NCBI GenBank assembly: GCA_013399895.1
Contig: VXBA01001639.1
Span: forward strand, 186,001-250,000
Reading direction: 5' to 3'
Length of the DNA stretch: 64,000 bases
Origin: Serilophus lunatus
Lineage: Eukaryota > Chordata > Aves > Passeriformes > Eurylaimidae
The notes beneath the pieces are model-generated. The model ran no database searches. It was given only the letters and a program-made list of their open reading frames with translations, and was not told where the DNA came from. Below, one piece after another: positions 1-10,000 of the stretch; positions within the stretch are counted from its first letter, which is position 1, and the number at the start of each line of letters is the position of its first letter. The translations under genes were made by a program, and so were the position numbers.

Positions 1-426
1 TGTTGCATATGGGGAAAGTGTTTGATTTTGGGGGAATTTCTTTTGGTTTTCTTTCCATTCCAAACCACCTGAATGGCACTTTCTTTGGATTAGCTCTTTC
101 CTGTTCATAATCAGCAGAGTTTTTGGGTACCACTGTGGTGTAAACTGTTCTCCTGGTGACATGGCTTTGATTGAAGTTACAAAGACCAGTCAGGGGTGGC
201 CTTGTGTCACCATGAGAGCTTGAAAAGAGAAACTAAACCCCCTTTTCCCACCTTCAACTGACTTCCCCTATCGTTGTTGTGCTGTGGTCTTTCCCTGGGA
301 AAATGAAGCAGCAGACAAAAACAAGTTCTTGGGACACCAGTGGGGGATGAAAGTCAGCTGGAAACAGTGAGCAGGTGATGTTATTTTGCCCCAAAATTAG
401 CAGTTTTGCAAGATTTTGGTTGATTT
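1..426. other. Non-coding sequence left of the LTR
   Basis: No gene, exon or repeat that I recognise. Because the last RAMP1 exon lies downstream on the plus strand and no earlier RAMP1 exon is visible, this is most likely RAMP1 intron 2. That placement is inference. Confidence 0.4.
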
Positions 427-468
427 TGTGAGAAACGGGCCCACAATTATTTTAATTTTCAAAAGCAA

Positions 469-474
469 TTTATT
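469..474 (-). terminator. LTR polyadenylation signal
   Basis: AATAAA on the minus strand, near the end of the LTR. The equivalent position in the second copy is altered by a small deletion, so that copy has probably lost the signal. Confidence 0.55.
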
Positions 475-557
475 ATAAAACAAAGGCAATCAGCGCTGGG
501 CGCGTGACTTGGTTGGTTTTCAAGTCAGAGGCGCAAAGGGTCCTCAGACAGGTCAGG

Positions 558-565
558 TTTTTATA
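558..565 (-). promoter_or_regulatory. TATA box of LTR copy 1
   Basis: TATAAAAA on the minus strand. It is conserved in the second LTR copy at 50349-50356, and sits upstream of the LTR polyadenylation signal. Confidence 0.6.
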
Positions 566-1162
566 ACGAAATTGGCACAAAAGCGGGTGGGATTATTACA
601 ATTTCTTTGAGTAGGAGGGAAATTATTTCCATAGGTACATCCCCTTTCTCCTCCCCTTGGGAATTTGGGTCTGGGGGATTTTATTGCTTTTTGAGGGTCT
701 TGAGACTGAAGTAGAACACTCTTCTTCATCTTGAACTTTTCAACTTTCCTGGAAAAACTGGCATGAGCCTTTCTTGATTGGCTCTGAAGGTGGCGTTATC
801 TTCTGGTGGACCAATTTATGGCCTACCCAGGAGATCCTGGAGAGATTTACTGCAGAAAGGTGTCTGTGTTCCTTCAAAGTTTCGGGGAGTGAACAATGTG
901 TCCTTGTTCTAATGGCCTTCAGCAGGAAGGGCTCGTTAGAGCTCACTATCTTTTACATTATACTACTAACATATCTAAACACTACAACATGAATCTTATT
1001 CATTTAATCAAAGCATAACTCTAAAACTGCCTACAACATGGATTCCACTCATTAGCGAAAGCAAAATTCTATCAGCATTACATTTCACAATTTCCTGCTT
1101 CGTGGCCGTTTTCTTCTATGCCACATTAAAAGCTACACACACTTGTGTTTATGTATTTTTCA

Positions 1163-1221
1163 GTGAGAGGTTGGACTCGATTTTGGAGGTCCTTTCCAGC
1201 CTTTGTGATTCTGTGATTCTG
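1163..1221 (+). repeat. CR1 LINE 3'-end fragment
   Basis: Short fragment matching the CR1 tail (GGTTGGACTCGAT, then GGAGGTCCTTTCCAGCC) and ending in the typical TGTGATTCTGTGATTCTG 8-bp repeats. It lies 74 bp right of LTR copy 1. Confidence 0.7.
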
Positions 1222-4200
1222 TTCTGTGACATGCTGGGCCTTCCTTCCCCTTGACCACTGGCAAAATAGAGGGGAAAAAAAGAGAGTGGAGAGACTGTGG
1301 GAGGTTTCTGGTTCTGAGAAGCCCCATCTGGTCCTCAAAAATGCCCAGGGTTGCTGACATTGCCCCTGCCCTCACCATCCTGGGGGCCTGTCCCCTTCCA
1401 CTGATACCTCTGGAGGCAGCATCCAAGTGTGGTGAGTGGCAGGAGAAGGGAAAGGGGTTTGGGTGGCCACCTTGCTTCCCAGCCTTGCTCCCTGGATCCC
1501 TGGGGGGGGGTGTGGGTGGGAATCAACATCCCCTTTTGGACAAGGACTCATGTCCCAGCAGGAGTGGGCAGATGGCTGGTCATCTCTCTGGTTTTAGGGG
1601 AAGGATTTGGCTTATATCAAGCCTGAGACAAAGAAGTGGAAATAACCCACCTGCCTAAAGCCTGTTCTTTCCATATCTTCCCCCTCAAAACCAAGGAATT
1701 TGGGTGCTTGGAATCTGTCTGAAGCAAAGAGAAATGTTGAGAGGCTTTGCCTCTGCCAGGACCTGTATCCCTGGCAGCATCACTTTTGGAGTTGGGACTT
1801 CCTGTGTGCAGCACTTGGCACAAAAATGCCCACAAGGCCCATCGTTTCCTGCTCAGTTGGGGATGACACGGTGGGAACATCTGGATAAATTAACTGCCTC
1901 AGTAGAGTTTGTAACTGTGGCGCCTTGGTCCTGTTTACAGGCTGCAGATACTGCTCCCATCCTGCCTTCAGAGGCACTGGCTGAGCTCTTGCCTCACTGG
2001 AACTGCAGCATTCTGGTGTCATAGAGGGGTCTCTTGGGACCAGGGGTGTTGGTGAGGTGGGGCTTGGACTCTGTGGACAGGCACCAGCTCTCTGAGAAGG
2101 TTTGTCCAACACCGTTGCTGGCTTTCTTAGCCATGCTTGTTTGGGGAAGGTTGATGGGTTTAGATAGGCAGGGAACTTGTGTGAGATGTTCCATGCTTTG
2201 GGAATGGGATGACAGATGGCACTGAGCAAAGTAATTCATTCCATAAGCTGGCCATGAACAGTGTCTCCTGGGAAGGGAGAAGGACTAGAGTGTCCTTCCA
2301 CACTGAGAGATGTTTTCCCTTGGGTCAACTAGTTTCCTTCACTGTCTTCTTCTCCACAGGATGAGTGTGGCCTCAGATGCTCCTTGGATGGGTCCAGGGA
2401 TTGGTTTTCCAGGGCTTGCAGCAGCCCTGGGATTGAAAAGCCCGCCTGGAGCTGCAGTGGGGGCTCCCCCATGTCACGGGCTCCTCCGCGCCGCGGTGGT
2501 GATGGAGCTGCTTTGGCCCGGAGCTCAACTGTGCAGAACGAATTATCTCAAAGATCAACTTGGCTATTTCGATTCCAGGTCCAGATTCGTCGGGGTGGTG
2601 ATTGAAGCGGGGGATTAGCGGTGGTGGGCAGCTATTCTGGGCATGTGGGTTGCTGCCGGCAGAGCTGGGCGATTGCTGCCGGACGGCTCGGGCGATTTTT
2701 CCTGCTGGGTTTTGCCCGTGGCCGGGGAGTGGCTTCGCGGCGCCGCAGCTGCGGGTGTCACTCCGGCCGAGCAAGGCATCTTCATCCCAAATATATCCAC
2801 GCCCTGGCATGCTGAAAAATCGCCAGGGAATGCTTTCCCCTCGCCGCGGGCATCCTGCAGGGCAGCAGCTCAGCGGTGGGAGCTGGGAGGACAGCTGCCT
2901 CCAGGGGCAGCCCCGCCTGGGGGCTGCTCTCACGGCTGTCAGCACACTCACACTGTGCCTTCGGCTGAGTTACACAAAGCAGATTGATCCATTCTCTTAT
3001 TATCTCATTGTCTACCAATTTATCTTCAGCTTACCACGTCCCGCTGGGTACCCCTGAAGCCTGTCTCCGAGCTCGCCTTGCAGAGGAGGAAATCGATGTT
3101 TCCTTTTAATTTACAAAGCAAAAGGAAAGCCTTGCGGTGTTTTCTTTTTCCCTTCTGAAGGAGAGCATTCAGGGAGGACAGGAAACACCCTGGTGCTCGC
3201 GGGGAAAGGGAGAGCTGTCAGTCCTGTGAACCGCAACCACAGTGTAACACTGGCCACATTCAGGTGTTGTCAAGGAATAAATGCCAGATCCAATTCCAGT
3301 CTTGGCTGCAGTGGTAAAAAAGACAGAGGAATTCCTTAGGGTTTATAGCAGTGTAAGCATTTGGATGCCATCAAACCCTAAATCAGCCCTTGGCTGCTTC
3401 TCATCCCTGTTCATCCCCACAGAGCCCACAACATCCAAGGAAAACAGCTTTAATTGGGTAGGGAAGAAATCCCGAGAAGTAAGGGAGGCTGTGCTTTTCA
3501 GGGCCTGTCTCCCTGCAGTGGTGGAATCGTTTGGCAAAACCTGCCCTAACCCTTACTTCCTAAACTGCATCTTGGAGGGAGTCTGGGTTCAGCTGCCAGG
3601 CATCAGTTTGTGTTCAAAGGATTGTGTGAGTCCAGGTGGAGGTGTGACTTTGACCTGGCAAACGAAATCTATTGCATGAATAAAATTTTTTATTGTATGG
3701 ATGATGGTAACACGACTAAAAGACCTTACTCAGAATTATTTACTTTTGCTTTCTAAGTTGTTATTTATCATTATAGACATGGATCTGCTGACCTATTTCT
3801 TGGAGCACTATTGAAACAACGTTGTTAAAGTGAGCAAAATAGTTATTAAGTAGGAATTGCTGTTACTGCCTCTTGGCAATGGCCGTGGGTGAATTCTGAC
3901 CCCCTCCACCCGTGTTCTCCATCCCTCAGTGGTAACTTTTGCAAATAGAGAACAGTCCAGGCTGTTGTACCCCCACCGAGGCAGAGCATCCGGATACAAC
4001 TTGCTCTCCTCAGAGTTTTAACTCTGAGGGTCACAGCTCCTCCTGGGCACCAGGATTGCCGTGAGTATCCCTGCAGCTCCTGCAGCTCAGCTCAGCTTTG
4101 CACAGGATCTCACTCTCCTGGGCTGGATCGCGGGCAGAGCTGGGCAGGAACACACGATATCTCACCATCAGCCCGGGCTGAACTCCCGCTGGGAGCAGAC

Positions 4201-5980
4201 TGGCGTGGTGCTAACACAATAACGTGGCTCTGCTTGTGGGGAGAGAGAGCCAGATGCCATTTTGGAGACGCAATGGGCTGAGTGTTTGTCAGGGCTGTGC
4301 CATGAAGAGCACGCTCAGCCCCGGGATCCCGATCCCATCTGCCAGGGCACCCAGGACCCGCCCGGCCTGGGTTATCTGACCCCAGGGAATGGATCCTTGT
4401 GGGATCCCTCGGTGGCAGCAGGCCCATGCCCTGCGTGTGGGGGTGGACAGGAGAGGGATGGAGTGTCCCAGCACCCACACAGCTGGCAGGGATAGACTCA
4501 GGGTGGCCACGGGCCTCTGAGATGAAGTGGAGGGAATTAAAGCACTTGGCTGCACTGGGAGCTCGGCTGTGCTTTCAGGTGGCTGTTCCTAGAACCATGA
4601 TGGCCAAGGGTTTGTGTGAGCAGAGGGCAGAATTCATCTCTGGAAGAGCAGCCAGACGTGCTTCCCCTTGACCAGGAGCTCAGCAGCCCTCGGTGTCACT
4701 TCTGGCCTTGCAGCTGTTGCTGAAAAGGGTTTCCTTTCCCGCTGGTGGGCTCTGGGGGTGTTCCTGCAGTGTCCCCCCGGTCCTGCCGAGGGTGCCATCC
4801 CATCCAAACACAGCCAAAACCACGGGGCCACAAGGCCTCCTTCCCCTCCAGGAGCCCCCCAGCCCCTCCCTGCCCCACCCAGCGCTCCAGGGCGGCTGCT
4901 GCCTCCCAGCAAAGGGCCATTACAATTTATCCTTTCGCACCGCTTGGCTCTGGTGACTCCCGTGTGCTCACGGATAATGAAGGGAGCAGCTACTGTATCT
5001 CCACGGAAGCGCGGCCGGAGCCGGGGAAGGGCTTTAGCCCTTCATCTTTACAAATAGCTTTTACTGTCCTCTCCATTAACACCTTCCTTCTGGTTCCTCA
5101 AGATGCTGCGGCTCACGAGGGTGCTGACAAGCGGGAAATGGTAATTTTGCACAGTGGGGTGCTGAGCAGAACCTGCTTTCAGCAGCTGCAGACGCCCCAA
5201 TAATGAAATCAGCAGGCTGGGCAGGGACCCCCAGCAGTGCTGCCCTACACCAGGCAGAGCAGAGTGGCTGGGAAGCTGCTTGTAAAACACTTCTTCCCCC
5301 AGGCAGGCTTTTAATTGGCGAGCTGGGGTTTGGTTCACTTGGCTTCTTTAGGATTAGATGGGCTGAGGTTAGAAAATGCTGTATTTTTATGCACAGTCAG
5401 TTTTAAGGAAGGGAGGAGTTGAAATGCACAGTGGTACCTGTCCTGCCAGAGGGTGGCTGCATGGCCCAGCACAGGACAGTGCCTCTGGCTCAGGCTGCTC
5501 CTGGTTTTCCACCTATTCAGAAAGAAAAGGCCCAATGGAATTGGTGGCCATAGACACGTAGGATGGGTCATGGTCCTGCACAGCTGCAGAGATGAGTTTC
5601 GCAGCAGGCAGCTGGTTCCTGTGCCACCTCCTCACTTTGGGGCAGTTAAAAGGAGAATTTTAAGTGTGTTCAATGTGCTTATTTCTGTCCCCCTTTGGAT
5701 GGACCCACAAAAGCTGGAGGAGCTGCTCTGTCACTCGGGATGAGTTTGCTGAAAGCCTTTGCTAAAAATGTGGCTCCATCCTGTATTTTCTAATAGCACT
5801 GCTTCAGCCATGAAGTCCCACAAAAATGAAACAAAGCAACACAAAACACCCCCAAACCTGCTATTCCTGTAAATGTTATTTCTGTTGATGAAAACTCTGC
5901 TTTTGGCTGTGGGTGAACACTCAGAAGTGCCATCAAAATGGCAACAACCTGATGGGGATGTCAAACACACCCCCCACACC
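1222..5980. other. Probable RAMP1 intron 2 sequence
   Basis: No exon was recognised on either strand. A search by eye for the expected RAMP1 exon 2 (the cysteine-rich segment before the YWELTNC sequence) found nothing, so that exon probably lies left of the window. The block 2440-2900 is GC- and CpG-rich and could be regulatory, but it contains no identifiable exon. The open frames here are short, overlapping and show no domain. Confidence 0.4.
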
Positions 5981-5984
5981 CCCC

Positions 5985-6590
5985 CCCCATATATCTTTAT
6001 ACCTATCTGGCTATAAACTCAAACCCCCCATATATTTTATATGTGTTATATAAATATTTTTACAACCCAGTATATGATATTTTTATAGGTGTATCTGTCT
6101 AGCTATAATCTCAAAAAAAAACCCACTAAAAGTTTTTTGACTCAAATAGCAACTCTTAATACAAACTCAAATAACAGGAGCACACCCCTATAATAGAAGT
6201 GTGTGTATATATATTTTTGTAACTATATGTCGTACATATATAATAGCTAAACATGTATATATAGATATGTATACATAATTGTACATATATAATATGTACA
6301 ATATATTGAAGGGGAGATATACTGCCCTTATATGTTAGAAATTGCATATACATTGTTTTACATGTGTATATTATAGATTTTATATTATACATTAATGTAT
6401 AATCATTACTGTAGGTTATATAGAGTACGTAATAATTCTATATAATGATTCTTATATAGTCTATATAATATACAACATATACTATATAAAGTATATGAAA
6501 AATACAGATGATAATATATGCACATATATAATATATATAAACACATTTTTTATATATATATATTTATATGAAAATACGGTGTTATAGCTG
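5985..6590. repeat. TA-rich low-complexity block
   Basis: About 600 bp of imperfect TATA/ATAT/TGTATA repeats, almost free of G and C, with many short self-complementary stretches. It ends about 100 bp before the RAMP1 exon 3 splice acceptor. A C-run at about 5976-5988 marks its left edge. Confidence 0.85.
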
Positions 6591-6676
6591 ATGAAATATT
6601 GTAAGTACAGACTGTTTTCTGGTGCGTGGGGAAGTGCCCCGCTGGTGCCGCCGCAGTGCCAGCCCCGGTGCCCGTG

Positions 6677-6692
6677 TGTGTGTGTGTTGCAG
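6677..6692 (+). promoter_or_regulatory. TG-repeat 3' splice site of RAMP1 exon 3
   Basis: The acceptor is a (GT)n run followed by TTGCAG. The usual C/T-rich tract is replaced by alternating TG, the kind of sequence bound by UG-binding splicing factors such as TDP-43 and CELF proteins. Confidence 0.6.
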
Positions 6693-6948
6693 CACTTACT
6701 GGGAGCTGACCAACTGCACGCTGCTGATCGCCGAGAGGCTCGACTGCTACTGGCCCAACCGGCAGGTGGACGAGTTCTTCGTGGCCGTGCACAGCCAGTA
6801 CTTCAGGGACTGCTCCCCGTCGGGCCGGGCGCTGCGCGACCCCCCCGTGGGCGTCCTGTGCCCCTTCATCCTGCTGCCCGTGCTCGTCACGCTGCTCATG
6901 ACGGCGCTCGTGGTGTGGAGGAGCAAACGCAGCGAGGGCATCGTGTAG
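6693..6948 (+). CDS. RAMP1: RAMP1 terminal coding exon (receptor activity-modifying protein 1)
   Basis: Last exon of a RAMP, a single-pass co-receptor that pairs with the calcitonin receptor-like receptor to make a CGRP receptor at the plasma membrane. The exon starts after TTGCAG and encodes 84 residues plus TAG. It opens with TYWELTNC, carries the family cysteines (NC, LDCYWPN, FRDC), then SGRALRDPP, a 20-residue membrane segment (about PFILLPVLVTLLMTALVVW) and the tail SKRSEGIV. The SGRA-RDPP segment and SKR-EGIV tail are RAMP1 features; RAMP2 and RAMP3 differ there. YWELTNCT instead resembles RAMP3 and creates an N-glycosylation sequon. UBE2F next door supports RAMP1, since the two are neighbours in human. 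Earlier exons (signal peptide and first half of the ectodomain) are outside the window. The acceptor is preceded by a TG repeat rather than a pyrimidine tract. Confidence 0.9.
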
Positions 6949-7193
6949 GGCCGCCCCCGCTGCCGGAGAGGGTTTTTGGGAAGCCCCGGGCAGAGAGGAG
7001 CGGGCGCCGGGAGCAGGGCCAGACACATGGGCGCGGCGGCTCCGCTGCGCCTCCCGCCCGCAGCTTGCCCAGGACACCCGGCATTTCACACCCCCGCGGG
7101 GCGCTGGGGGCCGGCGGGGCCGCCACGGGCCACCCAGGGACTGGGGAGGCCTCCTGGGCGTCAGCGCTGCCACAGGGCATTTTTAAATTAAAG

Positions 7194-7199
7194 AATAAA
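7194..7199 (+). terminator. RAMP1 polyadenylation signal (proximal)
   Basis: AATAAA about 245 bp after the RAMP1 stop codon. A second AATAAA lies at 7487-7492. Either could end the RAMP1 mRNA; which is used cannot be told from sequence. Confidence 0.5.
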
Positions 7200-7486
7200 A
7201 GCGTCCAAGCAAAGGGGCTGGGGGAATTGGACTCCCGCCGGTCTGCAGCTCTGGGTGCAGCCAAACTCCCACGGCTCCCTCTTGTGCTCCTTTCTTTTGT
7301 TCCCCACACCTGGAAAGGCACCTTGTCCCCCGGCCCCCCAGCACAAGGACGAGGCCTGCACGGACCGGGGTTTTCCTGGAGGATGGGGAACAGCGGGTGG
7401 AAAGCTTGGAGCTGGTGGCACGGGCGGTGGCTATGGCAGTGCCTTGGGGCTCACGAGGAATGGGAATAAGGTGCTTTTCCGACCCA

Positions 7487-7492
7487 AATAAA
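7487..7492 (+). terminator. RAMP1 polyadenylation signal (distal candidate)
   Basis: AATAAA inside CCCAAATAAATAC, 540 bp after the RAMP1 stop. The sequence TTGTCTGGTG about 20 bases on is a plausible GU-rich downstream element. Confidence 0.45.
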
Positions 7493-7499
7493 TACACAA

Positions 7500-8735
7500 A
7501 CAAATCAGGTGTTGTCTGGTGCAAATCCTCAGCACTCACCCTTGAAGGCTGAGGTTAAAGGCTGCCCCTGAAGGCTTTTGTAACCCCAGAGATGTCCCAG
7601 TAGCACTGACCCCCCACCTGGTGAGCACCAGGGGTCCCAGGAAGGGACAGAAGGGCTGCCAGTGGGACACACAGGCTCTGCCCAGCCCAAATCATAGAAA
7701 TATATACTTTGATAAATATATAACACCCCCAGCTCCTGGAGTTCAGGAAAAATTAATCCAGTTGTCCTGGACTGTGAGGTAACAGGCACTCCAGGATGAG
7801 GATGAGGTGCAACCTTTTCCCAGCCCTGTGTATCCTGGATGGGCACAGATCAATACTCGGCCCTTCTTGCTCAGGGGAATGAGGAGGACTCTCAACATCT
7901 CTTCAAGGACAGATCCTTAGTGTAGGAGCACTAGAAAGACAGGCTGCCCCCAACACCTGCTCTTATTAAACAGCATTCAAACGTTATTATTCTGCTCGTC
8001 TTCTCTGGGAAGGCAAAACACAGAGAAGGATTGCTCTGGGAGGTGGGGATGGGCTTTGATGGCTGCAGCTCTGACTCCTCTGGAAGCCCAAACCTGCTGC
8101 TCACCCTGGCACAGCCTGCCCTGGCTGCCCTGGAGCTGCAGTGCCCTGGGTGCACCTGCAGGAACTTCCTGGGAGGGGGGAGCCAGGCATGCTTGGCAGC
8201 CCAAGGACTGGGGAGTCTGGCTGCTTCTCCTGAGGAATGGAAGGTGGTTATAGTTCCAGGGTGCCACTACACCAGGGATTACTCACTCTTCATTACAGGA
8301 AAGAGGTTCCACTTTCAGCTCAAAAACAAGGGAATCCTTCTGATGCTGTAAACAAGACCAGGATCTATTTCCCACCCTTTCTATTTCTGGGAGTGGTTTA
8401 CTCCTTACCTCCCCTGACATTTCTGTGTTGGCAGCAAAGATCTCTCACTGCAGTTGCCTGCTTAAAAGAATGGGCTGGTCCTTGAGTCACGGCAAACAGA
8501 TACAGTGGCACCATCAGCACTGCATCAACTCCCTGCTTTCCCAGACCTCCACTATCACCTGGGAAGCTGGAAGGAAAAAGGCACAGGGAAAACTTAACAC
8601 ACCAAGTTTTCTGTGCTCACAACTTGCACCCCAGCTCTGCCACACTCAGGACCGAGATGATTTAGTTTCCTTCAGTGTCTACAGAGGAAAAGCAGGAAAG
8701 AATGAAGGGGGAATCAACACCCAGCAGTGGCTGCC
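7500..8735. other. Intergenic space between convergent RAMP1 and UBE2F
   Basis: No gene recognised. It contains a segment (7891-7944) similar to one at 12119-12170, apparently two copies of an unnamed dispersed repeat. Confidence 0.5.
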
Positions 8736-8738
8736 CAG

Positions 8739-8766
8739 GTGTCACACACACACACACACACACACA
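8739..8766 (+). repeat. (CA)n microsatellite
   Basis: About 14 CA units on the plus strand, reading as (TG)n on the UBE2F strand just downstream of an AATAAA. It may act as the GU-rich downstream element of the UBE2F poly(A) site. Confidence 0.9.
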
Positions 8767-8793
8767 CTGGCTCTGTATGAAACCACACAGACA

Positions 8794-8799
8794 TTTATT
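8794..8799 (-). terminator. Candidate distal UBE2F polyadenylation signal
   Basis: AATAAA on the minus strand, about 1.15 kb after the UBE2F stop, with (TG)14 beginning about 28 bases downstream. Another AATAAA at 9565-9570 could give a shorter 3' UTR of about 380 nt. Confidence 0.5.
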
Positions 8800-9949
8800 T
8801 CTATGGTTCATCTGTTCATAAAAGCTGGAATGGGTGATCCCAGCCCCGGGAGCTCTGGCACAGGGACTCCAGTGAGTCCTTAGGAACATGATGCTCTCCC
8901 CCCCCCCCCCCNNNGGAGGAAGTTGTTTCCCCCCCCCCCCCCCCAGTGTCTGCTGCACAGCTCCTCACACAAAGGGCCACTGCAGCATCACATCCTTTCA
9001 AATCTGAGAGCCACAAGGTGGGGGGTTGTGGTTCCTGGCTGGATTGTTCCCCTTCAGTGCAGGGATTTGGAGAACACAATTAGGGGTGCCTCCATGTACC
9101 TTCACCAGATCAAACAGTATGTGATGCCCCCATGCCACATTCACATCAGAAAGCCAAAGGCAGATTTCTTAAAAAAAAAATCTTCCTTTCATTAAATTTT
9201 CACAGAAATATATAGTGTATGTATATATATATATATAATTTTACTAATACTAAGCATTTCAGTTACCTATTAGCCTGTATTTCTTTTAACTACTTCACAC
9301 AATGAAAAGAAACAAACAAACAAACAAAAAAACAACCTGTAGCCCAAAGGGGCTGAAATGAACAATGTAAAAATTCCAAACTGTGACAAAAACATACTTA
9401 CAATTAAATAGCATCGGGAATTTCAATACCAGAAGCAGAATCTCATTTTGCACTTGCAAAATTCTGGCAAGCTCTAAGCTTCAGCTGAGTGGCTCTTAGA
9501 AAAAGCTCCTATTGTTTCTGCTCATCAAAGGCAACAGTTTTGTGATTTGGTTCACAGGAGACCATTTATTGCCAACTCCTAGTGCTTCAAAAATACACCA
9601 CCTCTTCTCTTTAGGCTTTGCTCCTTCTCCCCTCTCCAAACTAGGCAAGAGTTAAAAAAAAGTGTAATTACAACTTCAATAGTGATTTCTTTTAACTTTT
9701 CAAGCATATCTCATCGACAGGATATACAGTACAGTTCAGAAGAGTAAACATCTTTAAAAGGAAGCAAACAACTTTTTCAACCAACAGACACAATTTCTTG
9801 CTGTATTTATGCCGGGCTCTCCTTGGAACACAACAGGTTATAAGTTAGTTTTCTTCTTCAGTACGACATGGACACAGGACTAGTACAATCCGGGCTGGTT
9901 TGCCGTGGCTGAGGTTGGAAGCCTTGGTCCTGCCATCCATCCCCCTTCA
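8800..9949 (-). other. Probable UBE2F 3' UTR
   Basis: Runs from the UBE2F stop to the (TG)n-flanked AATAAA. It is AT-rich, with a (TA)n run near 9218-9238, an (AAAC)n run near 9310-9330, and the C-run/N gap. No open frame of interest. Confidence 0.5.
8899..8944. other. C homopolymer runs around a 3-N gap
   Basis: Two runs of a dozen or more C flank NNN and a short GGAGGAAGTTGTTT stretch. This is an assembly problem spot; length and content are unreliable. Confidence 0.9.
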
Positions 9950-10000
9950 TCATCTCGCAAAGCGCTTAATGTAATCTTCCACTTTATTCCTGAAGTCCTC
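9950..10000 (-). CDS. UBE2F: UBE2F exon 10 (terminal exon)
   Basis: 51 nt encoding [16 protein letters not shown] and TGA, preceded by TCCCTCTAG. It lies 19.4 kb from the previous exon; only the family match and phase reveal it. Confidence 0.93.
   Translation of the reverse strand, partial: EDFRNKVEDYIKRFAR

Larger units (their letters stand above)
427..1089 (-). mobile_element. Solo endogenous retrovirus LTR, copy 1
   Basis: A 663-bp block that begins TGTGAG and ends TTTCACA on the plus strand, so it has the TG...CA ends of an LTR. ATTT occurs on both sides (423-426 and 1090-1093), a plausible 4-bp target-site duplication. Orientation is read from signals on the minus strand: a TATA box (TATAAAAA, 558-565) followed about 90 bases later by AATAAA (469-474), which is the normal U3-R-U5 order. 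A near-identical copy lies at 50233-50881. No gag, pol or env sequence, primer-binding site or polypurine tract adjoins it, so it is a solo LTR. The 4-bp duplication suits a gammaretrovirus-like (ERV1) origin, but the family is not assigned. Confidence 0.8.

Noticed and set aside
2310..2951. Overlapping long frames on both strands near 2.3-3.0 kb
   Set aside because: CpG-rich DNA with overlapping frames in several phases; none fits RAMP1 exon 2 or any family I know.
5985..6590. CRISPR-like or origin-like repeat array
   Set aside because: The repeats are simple TA-type low complexity without unique spacers, in a vertebrate genome.
6550..7173. 207-codon minus-strand frame and 292-codon plus-strand frame over RAMP1 exon 3
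   Set aside because: Both are shadows of the RAMP1 exon in a GC-rich stretch; the real frame is fixed by the RAMP family match.
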